Positions 63,720 through 64,000 of a stretch of DNA of 64,000 nucleotides are shown piece after piece. The notes beneath the pieces are model-generated. The model was not told the DNA's origin, searched no databases, and was given only the letters and a program-made list of their open reading frames with translations. Positions within the stretch are counted from its first letter, which is position 1; each line of letters begins with the position of its first letter. Made by a program: the position numbers and the translations under genes. This stretch comes from Amia ocellicauda (lineage: Eukaryota > Chordata > Actinopteri > Amiiformes > Amiidae): assembly GCF_036373705.1 (NCBI RefSeq), contig NC_089851.1, positions 46,621,470 through 46,685,469 on the forward strand. Reading direction: 5' to 3'.

Positions 63720-63780
63720 TTTTCCTCATTTTCTGCATCCAACTTGTGCGGTTCTGTTTTCAGTCCCTCCTCTGTTGTTC
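63720..63780 (-). CDS. Possible internal exon of an unidentified minus-strand gene
   Basis: On the minus strand a strong polypyrimidine tract and acceptor (TTTCTCTCTCTCAG) precede 61 nt that read TTEEGLKTEPHKLDAENEEK. A GTAAAA donor follows. The peptide is acidic and hydrophilic and I cannot assign it to a family. It could also be a chance splice-like sequence. If real, the rest of the gene lies to the right of the window on the minus strand and possibly to the left, within 56975-63700, although no partner exon was found there. Confidence 0.3.
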
Positions 63781-64000
63781 TGAGAGAGAGAAACAGAAAC
63801 ATGTCTTTGATCACAGTAAAGCACATTGTTTTGGTTAGTTTGTTTTACTGTGTATTCTGAGCTCCTACTGATAGATTTGTTTTAATGTAAGTGCTTTTTA
63901 ATGCATTTAGGCAGTGGTGAGCGATCCATGATCTTGGATGTTTTATAGGTTTCTTTAAATCCCTGTCCACCGAATATCCTTAGTACAATAATATGTTCAC

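Noticed and set aside
1..64000. CRISPR array, operon, riboswitch or other prokaryotic system
   Set aside because: The window is spliced vertebrate DNA. The regular short repeats seen are microsatellites or transposon arms.

Overview
This is a eukaryotic window with spliced genes, consensus splice sites, long introns and dense DNA-transposon relics. It most likely comes from a ray-finned fish. The repeat types point there: Tc1-like elements of families common in fish, hAT and CACTA-like relics, CR1/L2-type LINE tails and a tRNA-derived SINE. The species cannot be fixed from the sequence.

Three complete protein-coding genes can be read exon by exon. cdv3 (+, 5 exons, CDS 2533-10822, 238 aa) encodes the CDV3 homolog and has a long 3'UTR reaching a strong poly(A) site near 14430. 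spg11 (+, 40 exons, CDS 17844-40609, 2450 aa) encodes spatacsin. All 40 exons join in frame, and one intron appears to use a GC-AG splice pair. nol7 (-, 8 exons, CDS 56974 down to 48936, 235 aa) encodes nucleolar protein 7. spg11 and nol7 converge, with about 8 kb of transposon-rich DNA between their coding ends. The three genes have no obvious joint pathway: CDV3 is a cytosolic phosphoprotein of unknown function, spatacsin works with SPG15 and AP-5 in lysosome reformation, and NOL7 acts in nucleolar pre-rRNA processing.

The rest is introns and repeats. 1-214 (-) holds a decayed zinc-ribbon/coiled-coil reading frame. 15394-16224 is a decayed Tc1-like relic. spg11 intron 4 holds a hAT-type element nested in a CACTA-like fold-back element. 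spg11 intron 34 holds a Tc1-like element with an internal deletion. 40960-41060 is a SINE. 41181-45347 is a full-length but dead hAT transposon with a perfect 8-bp target duplication. 46245-46537, 47110-47376 and 55395-55713 are short palindromic hAT MITEs, each with an 8-bp duplication. nol7 intron 6 holds a 1480-bp element (49870-51349) with long terminal inverted repeats, a perfect 9-bp duplication and no transposase gene, resembling a non-autonomous Mutator-like element. 58600-60182 is a nearly full-length dead Tc1-like element. 60530-63270 carries three LINE fragments. A possible exon of an unidentified minus-strand gene lies at 63720-63780.
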